DNA from: Hydra vulgaris
Lineage: Eukaryota; Cnidaria; Hydrozoa; Anthoathecata; Hydridae
DNA length: 64,000 nucleotides
Direction of reading: 5' to 3'
Assembly: GCF_038396675.1 (NCBI RefSeq)
Contig: NC_088922.1
Span: 1,954,001-2,018,000 of the forward strand
Part shown: one piece after another, positions 39,124-53,221 of the stretch
Position numbering within the stretch: position 1 is the first letter of the stretch
How the letters are laid out: each line of letters opens with the position of its first letter
Notes under the pieces: generated by a model
Databases searched by the model: none
The model's input: only the letters and a program-made list of their open reading frames with translations
Told to the model about the DNA's origin: nothing
Program-made: the position numbers and the translations under genes

Positions 39124-40165
39124 ATGTTATTAAACGACGTAATAAACAAACTCGATATAGCCAAGATTATCACTAATGTGATTACAAGGCTAGGTTCAGA
39201 TATTTGTAACTGTCGCGATCAAGGGTACGATAACAGATCCATTATTTCAGGTGCTTACTGGGGAGCTCAAGCATTAGTTAGGCAAAATGATTCAGAAGCT
39301 CTGTAGCATTCACAGTCTGAATTTAAATGGTGAGTTAAACCAGCCATTGAGATCAAATTGTTCTTTGGAAATATCGATTCTTTAAACGTATTTTTTTGTG
39401 CAATTTCTGTCCGATGGAAGATCCTTGCTAAAGCGACATAAATTTCAATGCATAAAATTTCTACAACGAGATGAATCATTCGTACTGACGCAATCAAACC
39501 ACTTGACAAAAGACCAAGAGAAATATTGGCAACTCTTAAAAATGCCATGGAAAACTTGGATCTGACCAGTGAGCAGGTCAGCCAAGCAAGAAACTTATAA
39601 AAATGGTTATCATCTTTTAAATTTGTATTGCTAATTACAGTTTGGTCCAAAATCCTTAGTACTGTTAATGACGTTAGTCGTCTTCTACAATCTGAAGCCA
39701 TTACCATCGATGACGAGCTACGTTTGATTGGACAGCAATTTTTGCAATGATAATTTTTCCGTTCAAAATAAAGCTTACAAACTTGCACAATTTTATCTGA
39801 GGTGTGGACTAAGAAAATCTTATGAAGAAGTTCGTTGTTTTAAAAATGCGCACAAAATAATTTTTAAGCAAAGAAACCCACTGCAGCTACTCAACCAAAT
39901 CTTCGAGAAGAAGCTTGAATGCTTTTTTCCGTACATTTGCATCATGCTTCGTATTTTCAACACTATTCCTGTGTCAGTTGCTGAAGATGAACGATCCCTT
40001 AGTAAACTAAAGATTGTAAAAAATTCTCTCCGTTCAACCATGGATCAGGATCGTGTAACTGATCTTTTAATTATTTTGATTGAAGAAGATTTGACTAAGA
40101 AGGTGAGCTACGGCGGTGTCATCAATATTTTGGCGGCCAGAAAAGCTCAAAATATTCATTTTAGC
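39124..40165 (+). pseudogene. hAT transposase pseudogene (ZMYM1-like group), C-terminal two thirds
   Basis: A plus-strand reading gives LGSDICNCRDQGYDNRSIIS-GAYWGAQA, then (frame-broken) CAISVRWKILAKA, then LDKRPREILATLKNAMENLD and VWSKILSTVNDVSRLLQSEA. The C-terminal dimerisation block is LRIFNTIPVSVAEDERSLSK-LKIVKNSLRSTM followed by DRVTDLLIILIEEDLTKKV. This order (RGQgYDgA-type, then VA-ERSFSKLK.IKn.LRS) is typical of hAT transposases with TTF fingers. Several stops and frameshifts; the N-terminal finger is missing here. Confidence 0.8.
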
Positions 40166-40253
40166 GCATTTTTACCTTTCTCAAAGATTTTGTCGATTGA
40201 CTTTTCGTTTTTTGGTTTTAAAACTAATATTTTGGTTCATATATCGGTTTTGA

Positions 40254-40319
40254 CGTTGCTATTTATTCTCTGTATTGAGAAACGGAACCGTTTCTCAATA
40301 CAGAGAATAAATAGCAACG
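40254..40319. repeat. Perfect palindrome, 32-bp arms, 2-nt loop
   Basis: The arm CGTTGCTATTTATTCTCTGT... returns exactly after AA. It lies just downstream of the hAT pseudogene. Confidence 0.97.
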
Positions 40320-40484
40320 CAGAAATATGTGCTATATTAGAAATAGATAATTGCTGCGTTCACAAAACTTTAAATTTTGTATTTTCTTGGTTTGAAATAG
40401 GGGCGTCGCTCTTCATTTTTTACCCAGGCGCCAATGACGCTCTTAAAGGCTTTAAAATTAAATTATTATTATTTCTTTAATTTA

Positions 40485-41350
40485 AGGTGCCCCAAAAAGT
40501 CTTTGCGGTCTTATCACAGATCACCGTGAAATGATAAAATGCACTTGAAAGCAAGTTCACGCCTCCTTCCTTCCTTAAATTTATCGTTGAACTAATTTTA
40601 AAAATAAACATTTGTCATTATTTATATTATACTTGATAACAAGAGTATCTATACTCCATTAAAATATTGTAGTAAAAGTTAAACTAAAGAGTTAAATCCA
40701 TATTAGAAGCTTTTATTTAGTTATATAAATTAAACTCTTAAAAGATTTATTATAAAAGTTAAAAAGCATTCGTCCGGAATATCGAGATTGGGTAGGTCCA
40801 TCTTTCCATGTGTTGTTTTCACTTTAGAGATTTCGCAAAAGATTAATAATTTTTTGAAAAAACTATAAAGCAAAATCTATGATAGACTAAATCTAATGTA
40901 AATGAGAAAGAAAAAAAAAGAAAAAAAAAACTTTTTTTAAATTTCTAGATTTCGAGGACTTTTTTTAGAAATTGACGATAGTACCTCTCCATTTCGAAAC
41001 AAATGACGTCGGCCGTAGAGCCTCGGAAACAAAAGGGCACAATTAATGTAATTTCCAAAGCAAAAAATAAAAAAGAAGAAAGAGTTTAGAAACACATGTA
41101 TTCGTGAAGGAAAAGTTAGAATATAATAATTTCTTAGGTTAGTTTATCAACAATTTTTAATGATTAAAACATGCAATTTTGTGTTTTACAGATTTTAGTT
41201 TTATTACAGATTTTCAACCAAAAATAAGGTGTTTTACTACAGACATGTAATTCTGCAGCTACGCACATGTCTTCATATATTTTCTAAGCTGTTCTTAAAA
41301 AACTTTCTTTTATTATATAGATAATACAAACTTAAATTAATTAATAACTT
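40485..41350. other. Intergenic stretch
   Basis: No gene recognised. GTCTTATCACAGATCACC near 40509 is the near-complement of GGGGATCTGTGATAAGAC near 39055, possibly inner terminal sequence of the hAT copy between them. Confidence 0.45.
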
Positions 41351-41361
41351 GTCCGCATAGC

Positions 41362-41569
41362 CAGGGCCGTCCTGTAGAGGTCTTCCATGGGAGGGGGGGG
41401 GGTTTGTATATATTTTTTGCCAACTAAAGACACAAAAAATGCCCTCAATATTTTCAATTTGCCAACTATAGTTCAAAACTTGTTCAATGTGCCAACTCAA
41501 ATGCTTATATGACAGCTGTGAAAGGGGGGGGGGTCAACACCCCCTACACTCCCGTTCGGGACGGCCCTG
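41362..41569. mobile_element. hAT-type MITE with target-site duplication
   Basis: The ends are CAGGGCCGTCC and GGACGGCCCTG, a classic hAT terminal repeat. It is flanked by CGCATAGC (41354-41361) and CACATAGC (41570-41577), an 8-bp duplication with one change, the hAT length. Body 208 bp, with two G-runs (41391-41400, 41524-41533) and repeated GCCAACT motifs; no ORF. Confidence 0.92.
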
Positions 41570-41579
41570 CACATAGCAT

Positions 41580-42048
41580 TTGAACTAAAATACAAACTTC
41601 ATACGTTGTCTTGTTGCATGCATCAAAATGACACCCTCAATTTTTCACCAATAATATAAGCTTGACTGTCACTGATACAAAAAGAGCTGTCAGTTTCCTG
41701 AACAAAATTTCGTATAGGTTTCAAGTAGCTTGTTGCCTTATCTGTTTATTGTTTTTGAGCACGTGTTCAATGATCTCTGAAGTATTAAATTATTTTCTAT
41801 ATAATATTATAATGTTATTATAAAGATCAGTGGCGCTTGCTGCACAAAAAAGGCTAAATCGGATTAGTCAGTCGACACGTTGAGATACAACGCCGTTGTC
41901 AAATAAAATCCGTGTTTGTTTTAGTACCGTAAAAGTTGATCTATAACGGAGTAACGGAAATTTGCCCAGGAGTTATGATTTCAAACTTTAAATCATCTTT
42001 TGAAGCTTTTGAAAAACAAATATAAGTTTGTATAATTATAAAGCTTAT
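41580..42048 (+). promoter_or_regulatory. TMEM135: Region upstream of TMEM135 start
   Basis: Noncoding sequence between the MITE and the ATG; presumed promoter and 5' UTR by position only. No defined motif could be assigned. Confidence 0.3.
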
Positions 42049-42192
42049 ATGGCTGGAACTTTATCGAAATCTATATCTTGCACATGCTATGAAGTTGGAC
42101 ATACATGGGATAAAAGTTGCGTTAATAGTACAATTGAGTTATTTTACGATTGTTTTAAATATTCTTTAAAGTTATATACTCCTCTATACGCA
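42049..42192 (+). CDS. TMEM135: TMEM135 exon 1, coding (48 aa)
   Basis: ATG at 42049 was chosen because MAGTLSKSI aligns with the family N-terminus; an in-frame TTG 21 bp upstream is not needed. The exon ends TACGCA before a consensus GTAAGT donor. CTCY-VGHTW-SC conserves the cysteine pattern of the family N-terminal domain. Confidence 0.85.
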
Positions 42193-45100
42193 GTAAGTTA
42201 TTCATTACCTTTTTTTTACTTTTTTAACTTTATTTTTATTTTTAGTAAAATTGCTGTACATATGTTGTATATTACTTTGTATTACTTGCTGTTACTTTGC
42301 TAATACTTGCTTTACTTAGATTGTATCACTTACATTGTATTATGGTAAATATAGCAAGTACATATTGATTAATTGCTAGCAATTACAAACTACTATACAC
42401 TTTGTAGTCGCTAGCAAATACAAATTGTTTCAGTTTATCCATTACAAAAATTTATGGTTTTTGTTGTAATACCCAGTGGTTTCACTCATTGAATTTTACC
42501 TCTTGCAAAATTCACCAAACTTACTTGCTCTTTGTAAGAATAATTTAATTTCAGCTGTTTCATTATCAGATCTTGGTATTGATGGCTATTATGCTTCGAT
42601 TCAAAAAGACTAAAGTAGTTGAATTGTTGACCTTGACTTATTCTTATGTATCAATTCACATTATTGTCATTAAATCAGGTTTGAATCCTCTGACTATACT
42701 TTTATGTGCTTTTACTTTTATGTGCTTTCTTTACTTCATCATCTCATCCTTCCCAAGACATTTTGATATTGTTTCTGATCAAATTTACAAATTTTCTTTA
42801 TCCTTTATTTAACATTGTTGTTATTAGTGATTTTAATGCTAATCATACTAAATGCTTTGACTCTTGGTTTAATGATCCTGTTGGCTACAAAGCTCAAGTT
42901 TTATTTTTTCTGAGTTTTTTGCTTAGATTTTGACATCAGACTCACCTTATCATCAAGCTTCTTACTACTAACTAAAAACTAGCTAGGATTCTTCTTTTGA
43001 TTTTTGTCTAATTGCAATCATTTTTTGTTATCTTTTATACAAAAACAACTTTATGGAAAACAAATATCTTTATATTGCAAGAAATTGATACAAAAAGGTA
43101 TTGTCTGCATTTGTTATGCTGGATTCATAAGCACACATGATACCGTGAATCTGGACATATTCATAAACTTACATGATACAGTGAATCTGGACATTTTTTT
43201 TTTTCAATTTTATGATTCACCTCCCCAAGGCCAAGAAGGCCACTACAGATGAGGAGGCTACTTGTGGTTATAACCCTCTCTCAACTCTATAACTCCGAAA
43301 CACGAACCTTGTCAAACAAGGCTGCTGGGCGGAGAAACAAGTTGAGTGCGGTACTACCAGGGGTGTGGTGGGAATCGAATTCTAAACCTCTTGCTTATGA
43401 AGTGAGCGCTCTACCAATACACCACTGCCGCATGTTCATAAGCCCACATGATACAGTGAATCTATGAAAATTCTGACAATTTTTCAATCATTTTTTTCTA
43501 TTAATGTTGTTCATGATGGAATATATTCTTCTTCATTTCCAGTAACTTCTGGGTTACCACAGGCTTCTATTATTGGTCCTGTTTTGTTTCTCATTTATAT
43601 CAATGATCTTCCAGATTATCTTACCTGTAAAATGGCTCTGATGTAAATTATTTAGCTTTAAAATATTTTCTGATTTCAGTACTATATTCTCCAATCATCA
43701 AGTTATCACACTGAGTGACTTGACTCTAGTGTAAGTGACTCTGCAGGCATTATGGCCCACAACTTTTACCTTTCTCAATCTCTTACACAAATAGTTAACT
43801 ATACAACTCCCTTTCCAGACAATCCAAATCATTTACCTTCTCTACTCAACTTATGTCTTGTTTCTGATCTTATTAAGTGTTTAGTTTCTCCACGTTCATC
43901 CTTAGGTGCTTCTGATTGCGGTTTGATCTTTCAAAATCTATTTTCTCATTCTTCTTCATCATCAGAATCTCCTTACCATCAGTCCTCTTATAACTACCTT
44001 AAAGCTGATTGGGACTCTTTCTGTGATTTTCGTCGTGATGGCCCTTGGGTAGAAGTCTTTTGTCTTCCTGCTGACAAATATGCTTCTTACATAACTTCTT
44101 AGATTCAGGCTGGCATGGAATCTTTTATTCTCTCTCGACAATTCCGAGTGAAGCCTTACTCTTCCCCATGGTTTTCCTCTTATTGCGCTGTTGCAATTTC
44201 CAATTGTAACCATTACTTTCATATCTATCACCAAAACAATTCTCCAGAAAACAGATGTCTGTTTACTACTGCTAGAAATCATTGTAAAAAGGTTTTGTCT
44301 AACGCCAAAGCCCGCTATTCTTAGGTCATGAAATCTCATAATTCATCTCAAAAATTAGGCTATTGTGATTTCTGGAGAATATTTAACAGTATAATAAGGC
44401 CAAATCTGTTATTCCACCTGTCTTGTATGGTTCAGATTTTGTCACCTCACCTAAAGACAAAGCTGGGTTGTTTGTGAAGAACTTCTCATCAAAATCATCT
44501 CTTGATTCGTCTAGTTGCGCTCTACCTGATATTTTTTTTTTTTTTTTTTTAAACATCTTCGCTTCCAACAAGGCTGCAAGCAGCCACTAATTAAAGTTGG
44601 AAGTTACTGAAAGAGAAAAGATAAAGATTGTAGAGCAAGATAACGATTGACAGACGACTTAAAAGATTGCAAATTATATGAATCAGGAAAGCAAGATGAA
44701 GGAAGCAAATTCCAAAGAGCTGATGTTCGAGGAAAAAAACTAGACGAATAAGCGTTTTTGGAGCACTTAGGAACAGTCACAGAAAAAGGATGACACTTAA
44801 TTGAATGACGAGTGACACGAGAATGAATTATAGTAGATGGCACAAGAGACGCTAGCTCTTTAGAGCAGTGCCCATTATAGTATTTGTAGAAAAGAGAAAG
44901 AGAAGCAACATTACGACGATGTGATAATGGTTGGAGGTTGGCTGCAAGAGCAGGTCCAACTATGTTTACAACGCGTTTTTGCACCTTGTCTAAAAGAGAA
45001 AGGGCATCATTAGAGGATCCGCCCCAGATATGGCAACAATATTCCATACAAGGCCGGATTTGAGATTTATAGAGATAGAGAATAGAATCCGAAGTTAGAA

Positions 45101-48100
45101 AATGACGAGCTCGATAAAGAGATGCAACCTTAGCAGATGCTAATTTTGTAACTGATTTGATATATGGTTTCCAAGAAAGATTAGAAGTAAGAGTTAATCC
45201 TTGAAGATGAAGAGTAGATGACTCATCGAGTACATCACCGTTCATAAATATAGGAAGATCTAAATTATTGCGATAACGATTGGCTGAAAAAAATTGAGTT
45301 TTATCTGAATTAAAGTTCACCAGCCACTGTGAGCCCCATGCTGTAGCAGGAGTAAGATCCTTTTCAAGCTCAAATGCCCCCTCCAAGCAATCAGAGGGTG
45401 TTGGTTTCTTATCACAACAAGAATAAATGGTAGTGTCATCAGCAAACAATGCCACCTTAGATGAAAGAATATCTGGAAGATTGTTAATGTAGATTAAAAA
45501 GAGTATAGGGCCAAGGATAGAATCTTGAGGAACCCCTGAAGTTACAGATTAAGAAGAAGAGTGTTGTCCATCGAGGACAACTTTTATGCTACAATTGGAA
45601 AGGAAGGATTCGATGATCTTAAAGATGTTGCCGGATACACCATAAGAAGAAAGCTTATGGAGAAGACCAGCATGCCAAACTTTATCAAAAGCTTTTGAAA
45701 TGTCGAGAGCGATGGCCTTAACCTCTCCACCTTTATCTAATGCACGATAAAACCTGTCTGTTATAACTGTTAACAAATCAGCTGTAGAACGAGAAGATCG
45801 AAATCCATATTGATGGTCAGAAAGTAAGTTATTAGATTCAAGATGAGAAATTAAGTGTTTGTTAATTAAAGATTCAAAAACCTTGCTTATGATAGGAAGA
45901 AGACTAATAGGACGGTAGTTAGACGAATCAGATCGCTCTCCAGAATTTTTGAAGATAGGGATAACAGATGCCGCTTTCCAGCAGGCTGGAAAACAAGACT
46001 CTGATAAGCACTTGTTGAATAGTTTTGAGAGTATAGACGACAGCTCCGAAGAACACTTCTGCAATACAATAACAGGTATGTTGTCCGGGCCACAAGCTGT
46101 AGAAGAGTCGAAGCAGGAAATCACTTTAGATGCAGATGCTGGAGTGATATGAATGTCAAGCAATGGATCAACCTGTTTGTTGGCAATATCAGGTAGAACG
46201 CAATTAGTGGAATCAAGAGATGATATTGATGAAAAGTTTTTAGTGAACAATTCAGCTTTGTCTTTAGGTGAGGTGACAAAGTCTGAACCATACAAGAGAG
46301 GTGGAATTATAGATTTGCCCTTATTATTGATACTATTAAAGATTCTCCAGAAGTCACGAGAGCCTAATTTTTGAGAGGAGATACGAGATTTCATGACCTA
46401 AGAATAGCGGGTTTTGGCGTTAGACAAAACCTTTTTACAATTGTTTCTTGCAGTAATAAACAGACGCCTGTTTCCTGGAGAATTGTTTTGATGATAAATA
46501 TTGAAGTAACGGTTTCGATTGGCAATCGCAGCAGCACAGTGTGAAGAAAACCATGGAGGAGAGTGGGGCTTGACCTAGAATCATCGAGAGGGAATGAAAG
46601 ATTCCATGCCGGCCTGAATCCACGAAGTTATGTAAGAAGCACATTTGTCAACAGGAAAACGAAAGATTTCTACCCAAGGGCCATCACGAAGAAAATCACG
46701 GAAAGAATCCCAGTCAGCTTTACTGTAGTTGTAAAAGGTTTGATAATAGTGGGATTCAGGTGATGAAGAAGAATGAGATATTAGTTTTAGAGAGATCAAA
46801 CTGTGATCAGAAGCACCTAAGGGTGAATGTGGAGAAACTGAGCACTGACTAGGATCAGAAACAAGACATAAGTTGAGTAGAGAAGGTAAATGATTTGGGT
46901 AGTCTGGAAAGCGAGTTGGAAAGTTGACTATTTGAGTTTGGGATTGAGAAAGGCAAAAGTTGTGGGCTTTAATGCCTGCAGAATCACTGACACTAGAGCC
47001 AAGCCATTCAGAGTGGTGAGCATTAAAGTCACTAACAACAACTATATTAGCTGTTGGATAAAGAGAGAGGGCTTGGTCGATATGATCAGAAATAACATCA
47101 TAAAGAGTGCAGTCTTGAGATGAAGGAGAGCGATATAGAACAAAGAGAAAGGCAATAGAGTGAAGTGGTGCTAAACGAAAGCACATAAAAGAATAGTCTG
47201 TGGATTCAAACCTAGTTTCACGACGAATGGGTGAATTCTTACGAATGTAAATGCCCAGGCCAAGCATGTGACTATTGGAGTCTTTACGAATTAGAGGCAG
47301 ATAACCATCAACACTAAGATCACAAGATGAGACAGCTGAACTCAAATTAGTCTCACAAAGAGCAAGTAGGTCTGGTGAACTTTGCAAGAGATAAGACTCA
47401 ACAGAAGAAAAGTTGCTTCGAAGACCACAAATATTAGTGAATGATAGGTTTAGAGAGCTTGGTGATGATGATGGTTTTTTGTGTTTTATAGTTTTTGGTA
47501 CTTTATTCATTTTAAATTAGATTGAAGAACTTGACTCGAAGCATAGATAGTACTCAGAACACTGTTTAATAGCCCAAGCAATTGTCTCATTACTACTAAT
47601 AAACCCTAAGCCGTAACAAAGGGCTCCAAATGTGGCCTCCGCAATGCACACCAAAAGTACAAACAGGGACACCATCCATGCGCAACATGGCACTGTTAAT
47701 ACTTTGATATTTTTCAGCTGTTGATGGAATCAGCCTCTCTGAGAGCTACCACAGAGTTCGGGAAACCTGACTACCAGCCGGCCTCATAACCATAAAACTG
47801 AGTTTTAGAGCTGTACCCTCATTAGGAGATAATAGAATGAGTTGCCTAGTCATAAAAACAGAGACACAAGCAAAACCCATGCATTGAGTCAAGAAGATCC
47901 AGCATTCAACATCCTAAACTGGAAACAATGTATTAAAGTACATCTGCGCCAGCCTAATAGATGAAGAAGGGGTGCAAGGCTGGTCAACAGATAGAAACTG
48001 TTTACCCCTTAAGTCTTTGCCTAGGAGGCCTTCTACAAGACAGAAGCTGGGTGCATTTAACATCTGCCCAAGATGAGTATTTTTATCGAGACACCATCTC

Positions 48101-51100
48101 TAGCCTTTACTCAACCAAGAGCCTTAAGGCAGGGGGTGTTTTAAATCGGAGTTAGCATCTCCTAGCCTTTGCCTAAAAAGGTGTATCCTACAAGGCAGCA
48201 GGACATGAAGCCAACAAACATATAGCCAACAAACAGGTTAACTCATTGCCTTATGTTCCTACCACTCGAGCTTCTGTATCTAAAATGATTTCCTGCTTAG
48301 ACTCTTCTACAACTTGTGGTCCAAACAACATACCTGACATAGTCTTGCAGAAGTGTTCTCTGGAGCTGTCATTTATACTTTCAAAACTATTTAACAAGTG
48401 CTTATCAGAGTCTTGTTTTCCAGCCTGGAAAGTGGCATTTATTATCCCTATTTTCGAAAATTCTGGAGAGAGATCTGACTTGTCAAACTACCATTCCATT
48501 AGTCTTCTTACTATTATAAGCAAGATTTTTGAGTCTTCAAAGAAGCACTTAATCTCTCATCTTGAATCTAATAACTTACTTTCTGATCATCAATATGGAT
48601 TTTGATCTTCTTGTTCTACTGCTGATTTGTTAACGGTAATAACTGATGGGTTTTATTGTGCATTAGATAGATGTGGAAAGGCTAAGGTTATTGCTCCTGC
48701 TATTTCAAAAGCTTTTGATAAAGTTTGGCATGCTGGTCTTCTCCATAAGCTTTCTTCTTATGGTGTATCAAGGTTCTATCCTTGGCCCAATACTTTTAAA
48801 TTTACATTAATTTTAACTCAGATAAAACTCAATTTTTTTCACCTAACCATTATCGTTGTTATCTAGATCTTCCTATGTTTATGAATGGTAATGTACTTGA
48901 TAAGTCATCTACCCTTTATCTTCCACAATTAACTCCTACTTCCAATTTTTCTTGGAAACCATATACCAAATCGATTGCAAAATTAGCATCTGCTAAGGTT
49001 GCATCTCTTAATCGTGCTTGCCATTTTCAGGAATCTATTGTTTATCTCTATAAATCTTAAATCCGTCCTTGTATGTAATACTGTTGCTATATCTGGGGAT
49101 CATCCAATGATGTCCTTTCTCTTTTAGACAAGATGCAAAAATGCATTGTAAACATAATTGGACTTGCTTTTGCAGCCAACCTCCAACCATTATCACATCA
49201 TCATAATGTTGCTTTTCTTTCTCTTTTGTATAAACACTATAATGGGCACTGCTCTGAAGAGCTAGCATCTCTTGTGCCACCTACTAAAGTTCTCATGTTA
49301 CATGTTATCATTCAATTAAGTCTCATCCTTTTACTGTGACTGTTCCTAAGTGTTCCAAAAATTCTATGTATAAATAATCATCACAGTATCAATTAAAGTA
49401 CAAGTTAGAGAGTGAAGTATAATAATTCAATATATTTTGAAAATAATAACTACACTTTTTGTCATAATAAACTGAAGCAGTAGCTTACTGTATTTGTTAC
49501 TTATTTTATAATTTCTCATTTCTCAAGACAGAACCATAAATAGCTTAAGGTGTTTTTTAGACTAGTTTCATATAAAAAACATATTTAATTAATTTTCTAT
49601 AATAAAAACTTAATCATCTGTTATTTATTTATATTGGATAAAATTCCAAAATAAAAAAATAAAAAAAGTAATTTCTCACATTCATATTTTTTATTCATAT
49701 CTGTTTGTTCATTTGTAAAATTATAAAAAAATCCACCTCTAAATTTTTAACAAAACACTCTTTAAAATGTATTTTATTAAAAGAAAAAAAATCTGTTTAA
49801 AATATATACTTGATTCCCAAACCTCCTTATAGTTTTTTGGTTTTTTAAGTTTTTGTAAAATAAAATTAATATTAATTTTATCTAGCTTTCATTGCTTTTA
49901 TGGAAAACTAAACAGTTAAATTTTTTAGTTTGATTACCTTAATGGTTGCACAATAATTTGAAAAACAAAACTAACACCAAAAACAAGATGGCCACCAAAC
50001 AAAAAATTTCCTATAAACAGCTGATTTTGAAATAACCATATCTCAAAAACCAAATTGATAACTGAGCTGAAATTTTGTAAGTCTAGACTTTTGATGTATA
50101 TTTGTTCCATGTTTGCAGAGCATTTTGAAGAAGTTAATGAAAGATTTGAGGTGTTACATGCCTAAAAATTAGTCACACTTTCTCATAAAGTTTTTCTCTT
50201 TAGCTAAATCTGTATTTTTTAATTTTACATTAAAAACTCAATTTTTTTTAAATCAATTTTAACATTGTTTTTAAAGGGAATTCAAACATTTATGAAAACA
50301 GAAAAATGATTTGACATAAATTTAATTGTTGTTTTTCTAATTCAATTTCTTAATAGATGCTTTTAGTTGAAAAATTTTCAAGAAACACATTTTCTTACTC
50401 AGTCAAAAGTGGGTATTTTTTCATACCCAGTCAAAAAGTGCTTTAGGATTCTTGAAGTATTCTACTAGGTTACTTAATAAAAAAAGGTAATGCACCATGC
50501 TTTTTACTCATAAGTGGCACACAATAGTACAACTAAAGCTAATATTAAACCCAGCTAACCTCTGCTCATATTATTTTTTAGCCCGGGTGGATGGGTGTTG
50601 CCAAAAAAAAAAGATATTTATAATCACACAATATATTTTTCATATGACACCATTTTATAGCAATCAAAAATTTATTTTTTAGGCATCAGCTGTTTTGAGT
50701 GGTAAAAGATTAGAATATTTCAAGAAAAAATTTATCAGAGATGTTTTACAATCATCACTTTTCTTAGGATCAAGCGGAGGTTTCATGATATTCTGCTTCT
50801 GTGTTTGTAGGTACAAATTCTGTATAGTCTGTTGGCACAAGTGTGTTGCTTTTACATACAAACTCTGTTTTGTTTGTAAAGTAAAAGTGTATAATTTGTT
50901 TTGTTCTCTGTTATTTGTAAGTAAAAAATAGCTAATCATTTTGCATGCATTATAAACTTGTTGAAAAAAATTTTACTTCATTCCAAAAAGTATGCATCAG
51001 GTGATTAAAAATCAGGTGTCTAAAAGAAAAATAATGAGCTTATATTTGATGGTTTCAGAATTTTTTTATTTTGTTTCATTTTTTATCATGTATCATTCAA

Positions 51101-53156
51101 TTAAGTCTCATCCTTTTACTGTTGAAAGAAGACTACTGAAGATGTTGGAAGAAAAAAAAAAAAGTGTACAGTTTGTTTCATAGGATAGCTTGTTAATATG
51201 TATGTAATGCTGTGTTTTTTCATAAAATGCTTGTTAGTATGTATGTAATGCTGTGTGTTTTTCTTTCAGATTACTAAAAAAGTTAATTATAGTTTTTTTT
51301 TAATCACAATGAAAAGAACAAGTTGAGGTTGTGTTAATCATCCTGATAATTTTTGTTTTTGTTGAAAGGTCACTACAAAAGAACGAATTAAGTCAAGAGA
51401 CTCAAACTGCATACCATTACTTTAGCATCAAACTTTGTAACCAGGACAAAAGTTGGGCCTCTCATAAGTGCTGCACATCAAGTTATTACGGGTAAACACA
51501 ATAAAAAAAAGTTGCTTTTCTATATATCCATGGTGTGGTGTGAAATGACCAATCATGAATCTAACCAATATGATTGTTACTTCTGCATGACCAATGAAAA
51601 CCAAATCAGGTATAGTGTATCCAGGCTGTCTGTCGGGTCTGAAAATAGTCTTGCATAATGCTAAGAATCCTGTACCCATTCCACCAATGTATCCAAATAC
51701 TACAAGTGACTAGAATACCGATGTAGGTCCGTGTGATGTTGAAGACCAAGAAGGTGCATCTTATGACAAAATGCACAAAATTAAACCACATTTTTAAACC
51801 CAGGCTGATTTTAATGACATTGTAAAATGCTTAAACTATCCGAAGAAATGCAGAGGTTTTGAGGTCCTGTCTTTAGGAGCAAAAACATCTGCTGCCTGGA
51901 ACCAATGTGAGTCATTTTTCCAAAAGTTGAAACTTGACATGACACTGTCCACATTATATGCCAAGGAAAAAATCTAGTTAAATGAAGTTTACTTTAATAT
52001 TTTTAATTTACTCACATACTTTATTAAACTTATCCAGTTGAAAAAAACCTTTAAATGTATAAAACAATTATTCATAAAAAATGAAATAAATAAATATTTT
52101 TAGGGTTATACCATGCAACTAGTTTATATGGTTTTGAAGATTAAGAAATATTAAAAAAAAAAAGGTTTAATTTAGAATATTTATTCTAAAAAATAATCAC
52201 CTTTAGCATATTTGTTTATTTTCTCATCTAGAGGCTAGCTGAATTTAGCTTGCTTTTTATAAGTATTGCATTACACTCTAAAAGTTGTACCTTTTTTTTT
52301 GTTAGTGAGTTTATATTTTTTTATTCTGATTCACTCCCAACAAGGCTGCAAGCAACCACTATTGAGTTGGGAGTTACTAGAAAAAAAAAGAATAGAGTTA
52401 TAGAGCAAGGAAACACTTGAAAGAAGACTTAAAAAGTTGAAGGTTGTCAGAACAACATGAAGATGGAAAAGAGTTTTAAAAGGGAAAAAACATGTAGGGA
52501 CAGATACAGTGAAAGAATGAGATTTTGCTGAATGAAAAATCAAGCAAGAATGAGTTTTATTTCATGAAACTATAGATGATAGCTCCTTTAAGCAGCAACC
52601 AGTATTTGTAAAAAAAAAAAAATAGATGCAACTTTGTGATGATGAGAAAGAGGCTCAAGCTTAGCAGATAGAACGGGTTTAGACCTATATTAATATAGGA
52701 ATGTACTGTCGACATTCCTATATTAATATAGGAATGTCGACAGTACTGGGATAATTGTTTGCAGTAAATAACTAAGTTTTGTTTAAGTTAAAATTTACAA
52801 GCCACTGTGAGCCCCAATCTGTTACAAAAGTGATATCAGATTTAAGATCGGTGCCTGTTTTAAGAGATTGAAAAGAAAAGACCTTTTATCAAGACAGGAG
52901 TATAAAGTTTAGTCATCAGCAAAAAGAGCTACTTTAGATGTGGTGTTGTGGTAAAGCGCTCGCTTCATAAGCGAGAGGTTCCGAGTTCGATCCCCACCAC
53001 GTCCCTGGTAGTACCGCGCTCAACTTGTTTCTCTGCGCAGCGGCCTTGTTCGTCGAGGTTCGTGTTTCGGAGTTATAGAGTTGAGAGAGGGTTATAACCA
53101 CTATTAAGTAGCCTCCTCATCTGTAGTGGCCTTCTTGGCCTTGAGGAGGTGAATAA

Positions 53157-53221
<65 letters not shown>

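Noticed and set aside
46153..47123. Plus-strand ORFs over the 46-47-kb LINE
   Set aside because: Antisense shadows of the LINE pol on the minus strand.
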